DNA from: Ferrovibrio sp036381655 | Lineage (GTDB): Bacteria; Pseudomonadota; Alphaproteobacteria; Ferrovibrionales; Ferrovibrionaceae | Direction: 5' to 3' | Assembly (NCBI RefSeq): GCF_036381655.1 | Contig: NZ_DASVCJ010000029.1 | Span: 1-64,000 of the forward strand | Length of the DNA: 64,000 bases | The notes under the pieces: generated by a model | The model's database searches: none | The model's input: only the letters and a program-made list of their open reading frames with translations | Told to the model about the DNA's origin: nothing | Made by a program: the position numbers and the translations under genes | Shown here: piece by piece, positions 8,377-18,277 of the stretch | Layout of the letters: each line of letters opens with the position of its first letter | Numbering within the stretch: position 1 is the first letter of the stretch

Positions 8377-8931
8377 ATGCAGTTGCCGGTCGCCGAAATG
8401 TTGAAGCTGGTCCTGAACGGTGTGCGAAAGCGCAGCCCTGCGGCGATGCGCGACGGCCGGCTGGATACGCTGTTCGCCATGCTGCAGGAGCCGGCATCCG
8501 ATCTTCCGGCGGAAGAGATCGAGGACGAGATCTGGGCGATCTGGACCGGCCATGACGATCCCGCCCTGGAAGCGCGTATGCAGCGCGCCATCTCCGCCAT
8601 CGCGCGGCGCCGCTATGCCGAAGCCGAAACGCTGCTGGATGCCCTGACCGGCGAGGCGCCTGGCTGGGCCGAAGCCTGGAACAAGCGGGCGACGCTGTAT
8701 TACCTGACCCGCCGCGACGCCGAAAGCCTGGACGATATCCGCCGCGCGCTGCAGCTGGAGCCGCGCCATTTCGGCGCCATCTGCGGCTTCGGCCAGATCT
8801 GCCTGCGCCATGGCGAGAAGGCCGCCGCCGCCAGCGCCTTCGCCGCCGCCCTGCAGCTCAATCCCCATCTGGAAAGCGTGCGCGCCGTGCTTTCCGAACT
8901 GGAGCCGGCCCCGCCGCCCCGCCTGAACTAG
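8377..8931 (+). CDS. TPR-repeat protein
   Basis: A cytoplasmic protein of 184 residues with tetratricopeptide-like helices in its second half (ALLDALTGEAPGWAEAWNKRATLYYLTRRDAESLDDIRRALQLEP and a further repeat), a fold for protein-protein contacts. No signal peptide is seen. The ATG at 8377 is preferred because GGGAGAG lies just upstream. Its partner is unknown; it sits alone between the phn and urate clusters. Confidence 0.75.
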   Translation: MQLPVAEMLKLVLNGVRKRSPAAMRDGRLDTLFAMLQEPASDLPAEEIEDEIWAIWTGHDDPALEARMQRAISAIARRRYAEAETLLDALTGEAPGWAEAWNKRATLYYLTRRDAESLDDIRRALQLEPRHFGAICGFGQICLRHGEKAAAASAFAAALQLNPHLESVRAVLSELEPAPPPRLN

Positions 8932-9050
8932 CCGGATCGAGACGGCGCCCCGGACGGCCCGATCCCCATTGACGATTCCGAGCGGCCTCGCTAGGGCTGG
9001 ATTGCGCCGCGCCAAGGCGGCGCCTGCGCCGCTCGGAGTATCTTACGTCC

Positions 9051-10238
9051 ATGACCGACATCGCCCTCGAATGGCTCAACCTGGTGCTGCGCTGGATGCA
9101 CCTGATCTTCGGCATCGCCTGGATCGGTTCGTCCTTCTTTTTCATCTGGCTCGACAATTCGCTGCGCAAGGGATTGCACGCCAAGGACGGGGTGCAGGGC
9201 GAGGCCTGGATGATCCATGGCGGCGGCTTCTATTTCACCGAGAAATACACGGTGGCGCCGGCGCAGTTGCCGGAAACCCTGCATTGGTTCAAGTACGAGG
9301 CCTATTTCACCTGGCTGTCCGGCTTCCTGCTGCTCGGCGCGCTCTATTATGTCGGTGCCGATCTTTATCTGATCGACCCGGAGGTGCTGCCGCTGAAACC
9401 CTGGCAGGCAATCGCCATCAGCTTCGTCTCGCTGCTGCTCGGCTGGGTGATCTACGACCTGCTCTGCAAGTCGCCGCTCGGCAAAAACGACGCCCTGCTC
9501 GCCGTGGTCGGCTTCGTGCTGCTGGTCGCCGCCGCCTACGGCTACACCAGGCTCTTCTCGGCGCGGGCCGCCTATCTGCATGTCGGCGCGCTGATCGGCA
9601 CCATGATGGTCGCCAATGTCGCGCATATCATCATCCCGAACCAGCGCAAGGCGGTCGCCCAGATGCTGGCCGGCCAAACGCCCGATCCGAAATACGGCAA
9701 GCAGGCCAAGCAGCGTTCGCTGCACAACAACTACCTCACCCTGCCGGTGCTGTTCGCCATGATCAGCAACCATTATCCGATCACCTACGGCCATCCTTAC
9801 GGCTGGGTGATCCTGGCCGTGGTGATGGTGATCGGCGGCCTGGTGCGGCATTTCTTCAACCTGAAGAACCAGGGCCGCGGCAGGCGTTACGAGTTTCTGA
9901 TCATCGCTTTCCTGCTTGTCGTCGGCCTGGCGTTCTTCACCCAATGGGATCCGCGCCGGACCACGTCGGCGCATGACGTCGGCATTGCGGACGTTCAGCG
10001 CATCGCGGCGGCGCGCTGCACGCCCTGCCATGCCGCCAGGCCGACCTACGAGGGCATCGCGGAAGCGCCGAAGGGCGTCATGCTGGAAACGCCGCAGGAG
10101 CTGCGCCGCTATGCCGCCCTGATCAACCAGATGGCGGTGCGCACCGAGACCATGCCGCCGGGCAATGTCACCGAGATCACCGACGAGGAGCGCCAGCAGC
10201 TCGGCGCCTGGATCGCCGCCGGCGCCAAGCCGAACTGA
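9051..10238 (+). CDS. puuD: Membrane urate hydroxylase PuuD with C-terminal cytochrome c domain
   Basis: Oxidises urate to 5-hydroxyisourate, passing electrons to a respiratory chain rather than to oxygen directly. Residues 1 to about 300 form several membrane helices, starting with the characteristic WLNLVLRWMHLIFGIAWIG. The C-terminus is a heme-binding cytochrome c domain with C323-T-P-C326-H327. At 395 residues it has the normal family length. Products feed uraH and uraD on the opposite strand. A separate class II-like cytochrome lies eight bases beyond its end and may be its electron partner. Confidence 0.93.
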   Translation: MTDIALEWLNLVLRWMHLIFGIAWIGSSFFFIWLDNSLRKGLHAKDGVQGEAWMIHGGGFYFTEKYTVAPAQLPETLHWFKYEAYFTWLSGFLLLGALYYVGADLYLIDPEVLPLKPWQAIAISFVSLLLGWVIYDLLCKSPLGKNDALLAVVGFVLLVAAAYGYTRLFSARAAYLHVGALIGTMMVANVAHIIIPNQRKAVAQMLAGQTPDPKYGKQAKQRSLHNNYLTLPVLFAMISNHYPITYGHPYGWVILAVVMVIGGLVRHFFNLKNQGRGRRYEFLIIAFLLVVGLAFFTQWDPRRTTSAHDVGIADVQRIAAARCTPCHAARPTYEGIAEAPKGVMLETPQELRRYAALINQMAVRTETMPPGNVTEITDEERQQLGAWIAAGAKPN

Positions 10239-10245
10239 GCCTGCC

Positions 10246-10731
10246 CTATTGCAGCCGGTAGGCGGCGTGGCAGGCCGCGCAGGTCTGCGTTGTCTCGGCC
10301 AGGGCGCCGAGCGCCGCTTTCATGTCGCCGGTGACGCCGGCATCCTTGGCGGTGCGGGCGAAGCGGCTGGCGGCATGATGCAACGCCGTGCCGGCCTGCT
10401 GCATGCCTTCCGGCATCAAGGGCGCGACCTCATGCGCGCCATGCAGCGATAGCGAACTCATCCCCAGGCGGTTTTCGGCGATCTCGGCCGCGGCGTCGAA
10501 ATCGTCCTTCGCCAAGGCCGCCTGGATTTCCGACAGCGCCAGCAGGTGATCGCGCATATTGGCCAGCGTCTTGATCCGCAATGCCTCGGGATAGGCGACG
10601 AGCCGGCGATCGTCTTCCGCCGCCTCATCGTTCATCGCCATATCGTGCCGGCGCTCGTCGCCGGCGGCATGGGCAATGCCGGTCAGCGCCCGGATGGCGA
10701 AGAAGAAAAGGACGAAAAGACCAGAGCGCAT
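10246..10731 (-). CDS. Secreted cytochrome c, class II-like
   Basis: A 161-residue exported protein with a signal peptide (residues 1 to about 22, ending IAHA) and a single heme motif CAACH five residues from the C-terminus. That placement and the all-helical prediction fit the cytochrome c'/c556 group. It converges on puuD and lies last in the leftward gck-uraD-uraH-guaD-crp run. Inference: it may carry electrons away from PuuD in the periplasm. Confidence 0.8.
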   Translation of the reverse strand: MRSGLFVLFFFAIRALTGIAHAAGDERRHDMAMNDEAAEDDRRLVAYPEALRIKTLANMRDHLLALSEIQAALAKDDFDAAAEIAENRLGMSSLSLHGAHEVAPLMPEGMQQAGTALHHAASRFARTAKDAGVTGDMKAALGALAETTQTCAACHAAYRLQ

Positions 10732-10777
10732 GCGGGCACCTCCATTCGGACGGACCCTATCCGCTGCGGCGCCCCCG

Positions 10778-11428
10778 TCATATGATCTGGATCATATCCT
10801 TCTGCCGCCGGATCTTCCGCGCCTTCTGCAGGGCGGCCAGCGCGCGGTAGACCGCCTCATGAGTCAGCCCGAGTTCCGGCGCGATCTCCGTCCACGGCCG
10901 GTCCAGCGTCACCATCGGCGGCTCACCCAACGCGTTCAGCCGGAGCCAGGCCAACAGCCGTAACTGCGCCGACCGGATATTGCGCAGTTCGAGCCGCGCG
11001 CGCAGGTCGCGCACCTGACGGCTGAGATGCCGGGCATAGCCCAACATCGCCTCAGGCTCGCGCTTCAGCGCCGCCAGCAGATCGGCCTTGGGCACGGCCT
11101 GCACAAGGCTGTCGGTCTCGGCCACAGCATCGCAATGATACCGGACGGCGAACAGCGCGGCTTCGGCGAAACTGTCGCCCGCCCGCGCGACATGCAGCGT
11201 AACGCCGCTGCCGTCATCAAGGTGCCGCACCAGGCGGACGCGGCCGGTTTCGACGCGAAAGATCGCCGTCGCCCTGTCGCCCTGACGGAATACCGCTTCG
11301 CCCGCCGCCAGCGCCCTGCGGCGCAGGCGGCCCGGCGGGATCAGCGCCAGCCAATCGGGATGATCGCTAATAGCGCACCTTGTCCGGCTTGGCGGCCCAG
11401 GCCTTGAACACCTCCAGCGCCTCGTCAC
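10778..11428 (-). CDS. Crp/Fnr-family transcription regulator
   Basis: A regulator with a cyclic-nucleotide-type sensor domain (PPGRLRRRALAAGEAVFRQGD through about residue 120) and a C-terminal winged helix (WTEIAPELGLTHEAVYRALAALQ). No FNR-type cysteine cluster is present. The only ordinary start codon is the ATG at 11428, inside guaD, giving an unnatural-looking N-terminus; translation might instead begin at an ATT just after the guaD stop. It probably controls the surrounding purine genes, but no operator is evident. Confidence 0.8.
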   Translation of the reverse strand: MTRRWRCSRPGPPSRTRCAISDHPDWLALIPPGRLRRRALAAGEAVFRQGDRATAIFRVETGRVRLVRHLDDGSGVTLHVARAGDSFAEAALFAVRYHCDAVAETDSLVQAVPKADLLAALKREPEAMLGYARHLSRQVRDLRARLELRNIRSAQLRLLAWLRLNALGEPPMVTLDRPWTEIAPELGLTHEAVYRALAALQKARKIRRQKDMIQII

Positions 11429-11840
11429 GCAGGATCTGTTCGCATTTCAGGCTGCGCTGCCGGATCGGCCGGGCCATCTCGTCGTACAGAAAAGCATCGT
11501 CGAATTCGATCGCCGCCGCATCGGCCTGCGTGTTGCCGTAATACAGCGCATCGACCCGCGCCCAATAGGCCGCCGCCAGGCACATCGGGCAGGGTTCGCA
11601 GCTCGTATAGATCGTCGCCCCCGCCAGCGAGAAGCGACCCAAAGTCTTGCAGGCATTGCGGATCGCCACGACTTCCGCATGGGCGGTGGGATCGTTCTGC
11701 GAGGTCACCTGGTTCCAGCCCTCGCCGACGATCTTGCCGTCCTGCACGACGACGGCGCCGAACGGCCCGCCATGGCCGGCCTCCATATGCTTGCGGCTCA
11801 AGGCGATCGCGCGGCGCATGAAGGTCTCGTGTTCGCTCAT
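11367..11840 (-). CDS. guaD: Guanine deaminase of the cytidine-deaminase fold
   Basis: Hydrolyses guanine to xanthine, feeding the urate pathway of this cluster. The 157-residue product has zinc-site motifs His54-Ala-Glu56 and C84-P-M-C87 within TSCEPCPMC, and closely resembles the short Bacillus-type GuaD. Start at 11840 (MSEHETFMRRAIALSRKHM) is one base after uraH. Other purine or pyrimidine deaminases share the fold, but context supports guanine. Confidence 0.88.
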   Translation of the reverse strand: MSEHETFMRRAIALSRKHMEAGHGGPFGAVVVQDGKIVGEGWNQVTSQNDPTAHAEVVAIRNACKTLGRFSLAGATIYTSCEPCPMCLAAAYWARVDALYYGNTQADAAAIEFDDAFLYDEMARPIRQRSLKCEQILRDEALEVFKAWAAKPDKVRY

Positions 11841-11841
11841 C

Positions 11842-12198
11842 TTACGAACCCCGATAGGTCGAGAAGCTCCAGGGCGAGACCAGCAGCGGCACATGGTAAT
11901 GCCCGTCCGCCTCGGCGATGCCGAAGCGGATCGGCACCGCATCGAGGAAAGGCGGGTTCGGCAGCGCCACGCCGCGCGCCAGGAAATACGCCGAGACATG
12001 GAAGACAAGCTCGTAGCGCCCGGTCCTGAAATCCGCGCCGTCCAGCAGCGGCGCATCGGCGCGGCCATCGCCATTGGTGGCGATCCGCTTGAGCAGCTTG
12101 CGCCCGCCGGCCTCGTCGACGGCGTGAAGCTCGACGGCCATGCCGGCGGCGGGCTTGCCATGCATGGTATCGAGCACATGGGTGGTCAGGCGGCCCAT
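11842..12198 (-). CDS. uraH: 5-hydroxyisourate hydrolase
   Basis: Opens the 5-hydroxyisourate made by PuuD to OHCU. This transthyretin-like protein has 118 residues, starts with the family motif LTTHVLDT and ends with the signature YRGS. Located between uraD and guaD with short gaps, so co-transcribed. No signal peptide, therefore cytoplasmic. Confidence 0.95.
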   Translation of the reverse strand: MGRLTTHVLDTMHGKPAAGMAVELHAVDEAGGRKLLKRIATNGDGRADAPLLDGADFRTGRYELVFHVSAYFLARGVALPNPPFLDAVPIRFGIAEADGHYHVPLLVSPWSFSTYRGS

Positions 12199-12214
12199 CG
12201 CATCCTCCTCCGGT

Positions 12215-12730
12215 TCACATAGCCGGCAGCAGCGCTTCCAGCCGCAGCCGCGCGATCCGGCCGACCTCGTTCAGCGCCGTGGCGAATTCTGCCGTCCTGT
12301 CGTTGGCGATGCGCTGTTCGAAGGCGGCGAAGATCTGCGCCTTCGTGCGCAGCCTGACGGCGATGATGAAGGGAAAGCCGTGCCGCGCACGGTAGGCCGC
12401 GTTCATCTCCTTGATGCGCGCCTTCTCCGCCGCAGTCAGCCTGGTCAGGCCGACGCTGTCCTGCTCGCCGCTGGATTGCGCCGTCAGCGTGCCGGCATCG
12501 GCCTCCTTGCCGGCCAATTCCGGATGGGCGCGCAGCAAGGCAAGTTTCTCCTCATCCGTCGCCGCCCACATGGCCCGCACCATGGCGCCATGCAGGCTGT
12601 CGAGGCTGGCGAATGGCCGCCGTTGCGCGGCGCGTTCGGCGATCCAGGGCGAATGCTCGAAAATGCCGCCCAGGGCGGCGGCGAAATCCGCCTCGGGGAT
12701 CCGGTTCAGTGCGGCAAGGGCCAGGGTCAT
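12215..12730 (-). CDS. uraD: OHCU decarboxylase
   Basis: Decarboxylates 2-oxo-4-hydroxy-4-carboxy-5-ureidoimidazoline to (S)-allantoin. The 171-residue product has the family segment HPELAGK and a C-terminal RLRTKAQIFAAFEQRI. I placed the start at 12730 (MTLALAALNRIPEADF), which matches the family; an in-frame Met at 12784 would add a non-conserved leader. It lies 20 bases after glycerate kinase. Confidence 0.93.
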   Translation of the reverse strand: MTLALAALNRIPEADFAAALGGIFEHSPWIAERAAQRRPFASLDSLHGAMVRAMWAATDEEKLALLRAHPELAGKEADAGTLTAQSSGEQDSVGLTRLTAAEKARIKEMNAAYRARHGFPFIIAVRLRTKAQIFAAFEQRIANDRTAEFATALNEVGRIARLRLEALLPAM

Positions 12731-12749
12731 GCGCCTACTTATACTCTCT

Positions 12750-14012
<1,263 letters not shown>

Positions 14013-14076
14013 GGTCACTCTCGGGCTCGGCGGCGGCCTTGGCCATGATGGGCCGCCAGTGTATGGTTCCTGAAAC

Positions 14077-14084
14077 TGTATACA
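14077..14084. promoter_or_regulatory. Palindromic operator candidate in the glycerate kinase/allantoate intergenic gap
   Basis: The perfect palindrome TGTATACA lies between divergent catabolic genes (glycerate kinase leftward, allantoate amidohydrolase rightward) in a gap of about 95 bp. This sequence is typical of GntR-family operators. No GntR gene other than phnF is in the window, so the binding protein is unknown. If the rightward gene starts at 14084, the site overlaps its start. Confidence 0.4.
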
Positions 14085-14107
14085 TGTCTCCAGACAGGAT
14101 GCCACCC

Positions 14108-15346
14108 ATGGCTGCCGCTTTTCGTTTCGCGGATCGCATGCTGGCGCAGCTCGACGCGCTCGGCCGGATCAGCGAGCATTCCGATTTCCTGCTGCGCACC
14201 TTTCTCACGCCCGAGCAGAAAGCGGCCCATGAGCAGGTCGCGCAATGGATGCGGGAAGCCGGCATGGATGTCGAGCAGGATACCGCCGGCAACGTGGTCG
14301 GCCGCTATGCGGGCGCCGGCGCCGATGCGCCGGTGCTGATGCTGGGCTCGCATCTCGATACCGTGCGCAACGCCGGCAAATACGACGGCATGCTCGGCGT
14401 GATCGCGCCGATCGCCTGCGTCGCCGACCTGCATCGGCGCGGCGTCCGCCTGCCGCATGCCATCGAGGTGGTCGGCTTCGTCAACGAGGAAGGCACCCGC
14501 TTCGGCTCGCCGATGACCGGCAGCCGCGCCATCGCCGGCACCTTCGATCCCGCCATGCTGCAGGCGAGGGACCGGCAGGGCGTCAGCATGGGCGAGGCCT
14601 ACAAGGCGTTCGGCCTCGATCCGGACCGGATCGGCGCCTGCGCCCGCCCGCCGGGCAAGGTCGCCGCCTTCATGGAACTGCATATCGAGCAGGGCCCGGT
14701 GCTGGAGCATAACAATCTGGCGCTCGGCGTCGTCACCGCGATTTCCGGCGCGCGGCGGCATCGCGTCGAGATCGTCGGCCTCGCCGGCCATGCCGGAACC
14801 GTGCCGATGGGCCAGCGCCAGGACGCCCTGCTCGCCGCCGCCGAGGTGGCGCTCTGCATCGAACGGCGCTGCACCGGCACGCCCACCCTGGTCGGCACGG
14901 TCGGCATGATGGAGGCATTGCCCGGCGCGATGAACGTCATCCCCGGCAAGGCCGTCTTCTCGGTCGATATCCGCGCCGGCGACGATGCCACCCGCGATGC
15001 CGCCATCGACGACGTGCTGGGCGAGCTGGCGGCGATCTGCGGCCGCCGCAAGCTGCAGCATAGCGTGACCGAGCTGTACAGGAGCACGGCGACGCCCTGC
15101 CATCCGGCGCTGATGCAGATGGCGGAGGATGCGATCCGCGCCCAGGGCATCGACACCATGCGCCTGCCCTCCGGCGCCGGCCACGATGCCGCCACCATGG
15201 CCGATCTCTGCCCGATCGGCATGATCTTCATGCGCTGCACCCGGGGGATCAGCCACAACCCGCTGGAAGCCGTGCTGCCCGAGGATGTCGAACTGGCGAC
15301 CACGGCTCTGCTGCGCTTCGTCGAGGATTTCCGCCCGGTCCGCTGA
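14108..15346 (+). CDS. Allantoate amidohydrolase (M20 family)
   Basis: A Zn/Mn amidase that removes ammonia and CO2 from allantoate towards ureidoglycolate. About 412 residues with family motifs GSHLDTV, NEEGTRFGSPMTGSRAIAG and HIEQGPVLE. Three in-frame ATGs exist (14084, 14099, 14108); I prefer 14108 because AGGA lies eight bases upstream. N-carbamoyl-amino acid hydrolases are close relatives, but the allantoinase and urate genes nearby favour allantoate. Confidence 0.87.
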   Translation: MAAAFRFADRMLAQLDALGRISEHSDFLLRTFLTPEQKAAHEQVAQWMREAGMDVEQDTAGNVVGRYAGAGADAPVLMLGSHLDTVRNAGKYDGMLGVIAPIACVADLHRRGVRLPHAIEVVGFVNEEGTRFGSPMTGSRAIAGTFDPAMLQARDRQGVSMGEAYKAFGLDPDRIGACARPPGKVAAFMELHIEQGPVLEHNNLALGVVTAISGARRHRVEIVGLAGHAGTVPMGQRQDALLAAAEVALCIERRCTGTPTLVGTVGMMEALPGAMNVIPGKAVFSVDIRAGDDATRDAAIDDVLGELAAICGRRKLQHSVTELYRSTATPCHPALMQMAEDAIRAQGIDTMRLPSGAGHDAATMADLCPIGMIFMRCTRGISHNPLEAVLPEDVELATTALLRFVEDFRPVR

Positions 15347-15370
15347 GGTCCGGTCCACAGAGGAGTGAGG

Positions 15371-16606
15371 ATGGGCATCGATCAGGCCACCGCCGCCGCG
15401 ATCCGCGATTTCATCACCGCGCAGCAGCCGGCCATGACGGCGATGCTGGCCGAACTGGTCAGGGTGCCGTCCGACAATCCGCCGGGCGATTGCGCGCCGC
15501 ATGCCGAACGCGCCGCCGCGCTGCTGCAGGCGCTCGGTTTCGAGGTCGAGCGCCATCCGGTGCCGGACGACCTGGTGAAGGCGAACGGCATGATCTCCTG
15601 CACCAATCTGATCGTGCGCAAGAAATTCGGTGACGGCCCCGTCGTCGCGCTGAATGCCCATGGCGACGTGGTGGCGCCGGGCGAAGGCTGGAGCGTCGAT
15701 CCCTACGGCGCGGCGATCAGGGACGGCGTCATGTACGGCCGCGGCGTCGCGGTGTCGAAATCGGATTTCGTCACCTATGCCTACGCACTGCTGGCGCTGG
15801 AGAAACTCGGCGCGAAGCTGAACGGCACGGTGGAGCTGCACCTGACCTATGACGAGGAGGCCGGCGGCGCCATCGGCCCGCAATGGCTGCTCGAACAGGG
15901 CATCTCGAAGCCCGATTACGCCTTCTCGGCCGGCTTTTCCTATGCCATCACCACGGCGCATAACGGCTGCCTGCATCTGGAAGTGATCGTCAACGGCAAG
16001 TCGGCGCATGCCGCGCGGCCCGATACCGGCCATGACGCCCTCGAAGCCGCGACCCGCATCCTCACCGCGCTGTACAATTACCGCGCCACGCTCGATCGGA
16101 TCCGCTCGCAGGTCGAGGGCATCACCGCGCCGACGCTGGTGGTCGGCCTGATCAGGGGCGGCATCAACACCAACGTGGTGCCGGACCGCGTCAGCTTCCG
16201 GCTCGACCGCCGCCTGATCCCGGAGGAGAATCCGGAAACCGTCGAAACAGGCCTGCGCAACCTGATCGCCACCGCCGCCGGCGGCCAGCCCGGCATCGCC
16301 GTCACCGTCAACCGCATCATGCTGGCGCGGCCCTTCGGCAAGGTGGACGGCGTCGACCGGCTGATCGACATCCTCCGGCACAACGCCTCGGCGGTCATGG
16401 GCCAGCCGGTCGGCACCGAGGGGATTCCGCTCTACACCGATGCGCGGCATTATTCGGCCGCCGGGGTGAAGACCGTGCTCTACGGCGCCGGCCCGCGCAA
16501 CCTGCTGGAAGCCAACGGCCATCGCGCCGACGAGAAGCTGGTGCTGAGCGATCTTTACAAGGCGACCGAGGTCGTCGCCCGCACGCTGTATGAATTGCTG
16601 AGCTGA
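15371..16606 (+). CDS. M20-family metallopeptidase, ArgE/DapE-like
   Basis: A zinc hydrolase of the ArgE/DapE group, 411 residues, with metal-site motifs NAHGDVV and YDEEAGG and a dimerisation domain in the middle. Substrate is uncertain; position between allantoate amidohydrolase and allantoinase suggests a ureido or carbamoyl intermediate, for example ureidoglycolate, but this is inference. The ATG at 15371 has an AGGAG site; a GTG two codons earlier is possible. It ends two bases before puuE. Confidence 0.8.
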   Translation: MGIDQATAAAIRDFITAQQPAMTAMLAELVRVPSDNPPGDCAPHAERAAALLQALGFEVERHPVPDDLVKANGMISCTNLIVRKKFGDGPVVALNAHGDVVAPGEGWSVDPYGAAIRDGVMYGRGVAVSKSDFVTYAYALLALEKLGAKLNGTVELHLTYDEEAGGAIGPQWLLEQGISKPDYAFSAGFSYAITTAHNGCLHLEVIVNGKSAHAARPDTGHDALEAATRILTALYNYRATLDRIRSQVEGITAPTLVVGLIRGGINTNVVPDRVSFRLDRRLIPEENPETVETGLRNLIATAAGGQPGIAVTVNRIMLARPFGKVDGVDRLIDILRHNASAVMGQPVGTEGIPLYTDARHYSAAGVKTVLYGAGPRNLLEANGHRADEKLVLSDLYKATEVVARTLYELLS

Positions 16607-16608
16607 GC

Positions 16609-17586
16609 ATGGCCAGGATGAAAGCCGCGAAAGGAAAACAGGCCGACATCGTCGCCCGGGCGCTCGGCCGCAAACCCTATCCGCGCGACCTGAAAGGCTA
16701 CGGCCCCCATCCGCCCGATCCGCAATGGCCGAACGGCGCCCGGATCGCCGTCAGCTTCGTGGTCAACTACGAGGAAGGCGGCGAGCGCAGCATCCTGCAT
16801 GGCGACGCGGAATCCGAAACCTTCCTGCACGAAGTGCCGGGCGGCGTGCCGCGCCGGAACATGCGCGACGAGCAGGTCGAGTCGGTCTACGAGTACGGCT
16901 CGCGCGCCGGCCTGTGGCGGCTGCTGCGGCTGTTCGCCGAGCGCGGGCTGAAATTCACCTCCTGGGCGGTGGGCATGGCGGTGGCGCGCTATCCGGAAGC
17001 GGCGCAGGCGATGCACGAGGCCGGCCATGAAGTCGCCAGCCATGGCTGGCGCTGGTACGATTATGCGAGAGTGCCGGTCGCCACCGAACGCGCGCATATG
17101 AAGCTGGCCATCGCGGCGATTAGCCAGGCGACCGGACAGCGGCCGCTCGGCTGGTATACCGGGCGGCTGTCGTCGAACACGCGCAAGCTGGTCGTCGAGG
17201 AAGGCGGCTTCGTTTACGATTCGGATGCCTACGACGACGATCTGCCCTACTGGACGCTGGTCGGCAAGACGCCGCAGCTGGTGCTGCCCTATACCTTCGA
17301 CAACAACGACATGAAATTCGGCCAGTTGCACGGCTTCGCGACGGGGACGGATTTCTTCGACTATCTGAAGGACGCCTTCGACATCCTTTACCGCGAGGGC
17401 AGCGACGGGCAGCCGAAGATGATGACGGTGGCGCTGCATTGCCGCCTGGCCGGCCGGCCCGGCCGGGCCGCGGCGCTGGCGCGCTTCATGGATTACGTCC
17501 AGCGCCACGACAAGGTCTGGATCGCGCGGCGCATCGACATCGCCGAGCATTGGACGCGGGTGCATCCGTATCGGGCGCGGCGCTAG
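16609..17586 (+). CDS. puuE: Allantoinase PuuE, polysaccharide-deacetylase fold
   Basis: Hydrolyses allantoin to allantoate. Unlike classical allantoinases it uses the NodB-like fold: 325 residues beginning with the PuuE hallmark YPRDLKGYGPHPPDPQWPNG, then SFVVNYEEGGERSILHGD. His-rich metal segments occur around GHEVASHGWRW. It begins two bases after the M20 gene, which supports a rightward operon of three genes. Confidence 0.92.
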   Translation: MARMKAAKGKQADIVARALGRKPYPRDLKGYGPHPPDPQWPNGARIAVSFVVNYEEGGERSILHGDAESETFLHEVPGGVPRRNMRDEQVESVYEYGSRAGLWRLLRLFAERGLKFTSWAVGMAVARYPEAAQAMHEAGHEVASHGWRWYDYARVPVATERAHMKLAIAAISQATGQRPLGWYTGRLSSNTRKLVVEEGGFVYDSDAYDDDLPYWTLVGKTPQLVLPYTFDNNDMKFGQLHGFATGTDFFDYLKDAFDILYREGSDGQPKMMTVALHCRLAGRPGRAAALARFMDYVQRHDKVWIARRIDIAEHWTRVHPYRARR

Positions 17587-17596
17587 CCGGCCCTTT

Positions 17597-18250
17597 TCAT
17601 GCCGGGCGCTGCCGCGCCATGCCGTCCCAGGCGGCCATGGCGCCATCGACCACGGCCCGCAGCGTCGCGCGGCTGGCGCCGTCGCGCGCCTGGATCGACA
17701 GGCCCTGGACCACGGTTGCGTAAAACATCGCGATGGCGCGCGGATCGGCGCCGGCCGGCACGTCGCCTTCCACGATGCCGCGCTCGATCCGCGCCGCGAT
17801 GGCCGTGAGCGCGCCCTGGCGCCGCCGGCGCAGCAGCGCGCGCACCGACTGGCTCTGCGGCGTGCCGACGGCGGCCGCCAGCACGATCATGCAGCCGGCC
17901 GGCTTTTTCGGGTCGGTGAAGTCGGCGACATGGCGGCGCAGCACCGCGGCGATCGCCGCCCTGGCCGTCTTCTTCCCCTCAAGGGCGCGGCCCACCGCGA
18001 CGCCTTCGGTGCGCTGATACAGATCGACCGCCTCCTCGAACAGCTTCTCCTTGCTGCCGAAGGCGGCGTAGAGGCTGGGCGCGTTGATGCCGAGCGCGGC
18101 GGTCAGATCGCTCACGCTGGCGCCTTCATAGCCGCGCTGCCAGAATACCCGCATCGCCGCCTTGAGCGCCGCGTCGCGGTCGAAGCAGCGCGGCCGGCCG
18201 CGCGCCGCCGCCCGGGCGCTTGCCGAGCCTCGCTTGCCTGCCGCCGCCAT
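17597..18250 (-). CDS. TetR-family transcription repressor
   Basis: A 217-residue regulator with an N-terminal helix-turn-helix (MRVFWQRGYEGASVSDLTAALGINAPSLYAAFGSKEKLF, shown in part by its GINAPSLY recognition helix). The C-terminal ligand domain is of the YcdC/AcrR-like type. I chose the ATG at 18250 because AGGAA precedes it; an ATG at 18271 has no ribosome site. It is divergent from an SDR gene and probably represses it through two similar sites in the gap. Confidence 0.85.
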   Translation of the reverse strand: MAAAGKRGSASARAAARGRPRCFDRDAALKAAMRVFWQRGYEGASVSDLTAALGINAPSLYAAFGSKEKLFEEAVDLYQRTEGVAVGRALEGKKTARAAIAAVLRRHVADFTDPKKPAGCMIVLAAAVGTPQSQSVRALLRRRRQGALTAIAARIERGIVEGDVPAGADPRAIAMFYATVVQGLSIQARDGASRATLRAVVDGAMAAWDGMARQRPA

Positions 18251-18277
18251 ATCCGTTTCCTGCGCTCCCATTCAATT

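Noticed and set aside
14015..16522. Long minus-strand open frame opposite the allantoate and M20 genes
   Set aside because: Shadow of two enzymes with clear motifs; low-complexity Arg/His/Gly composition.
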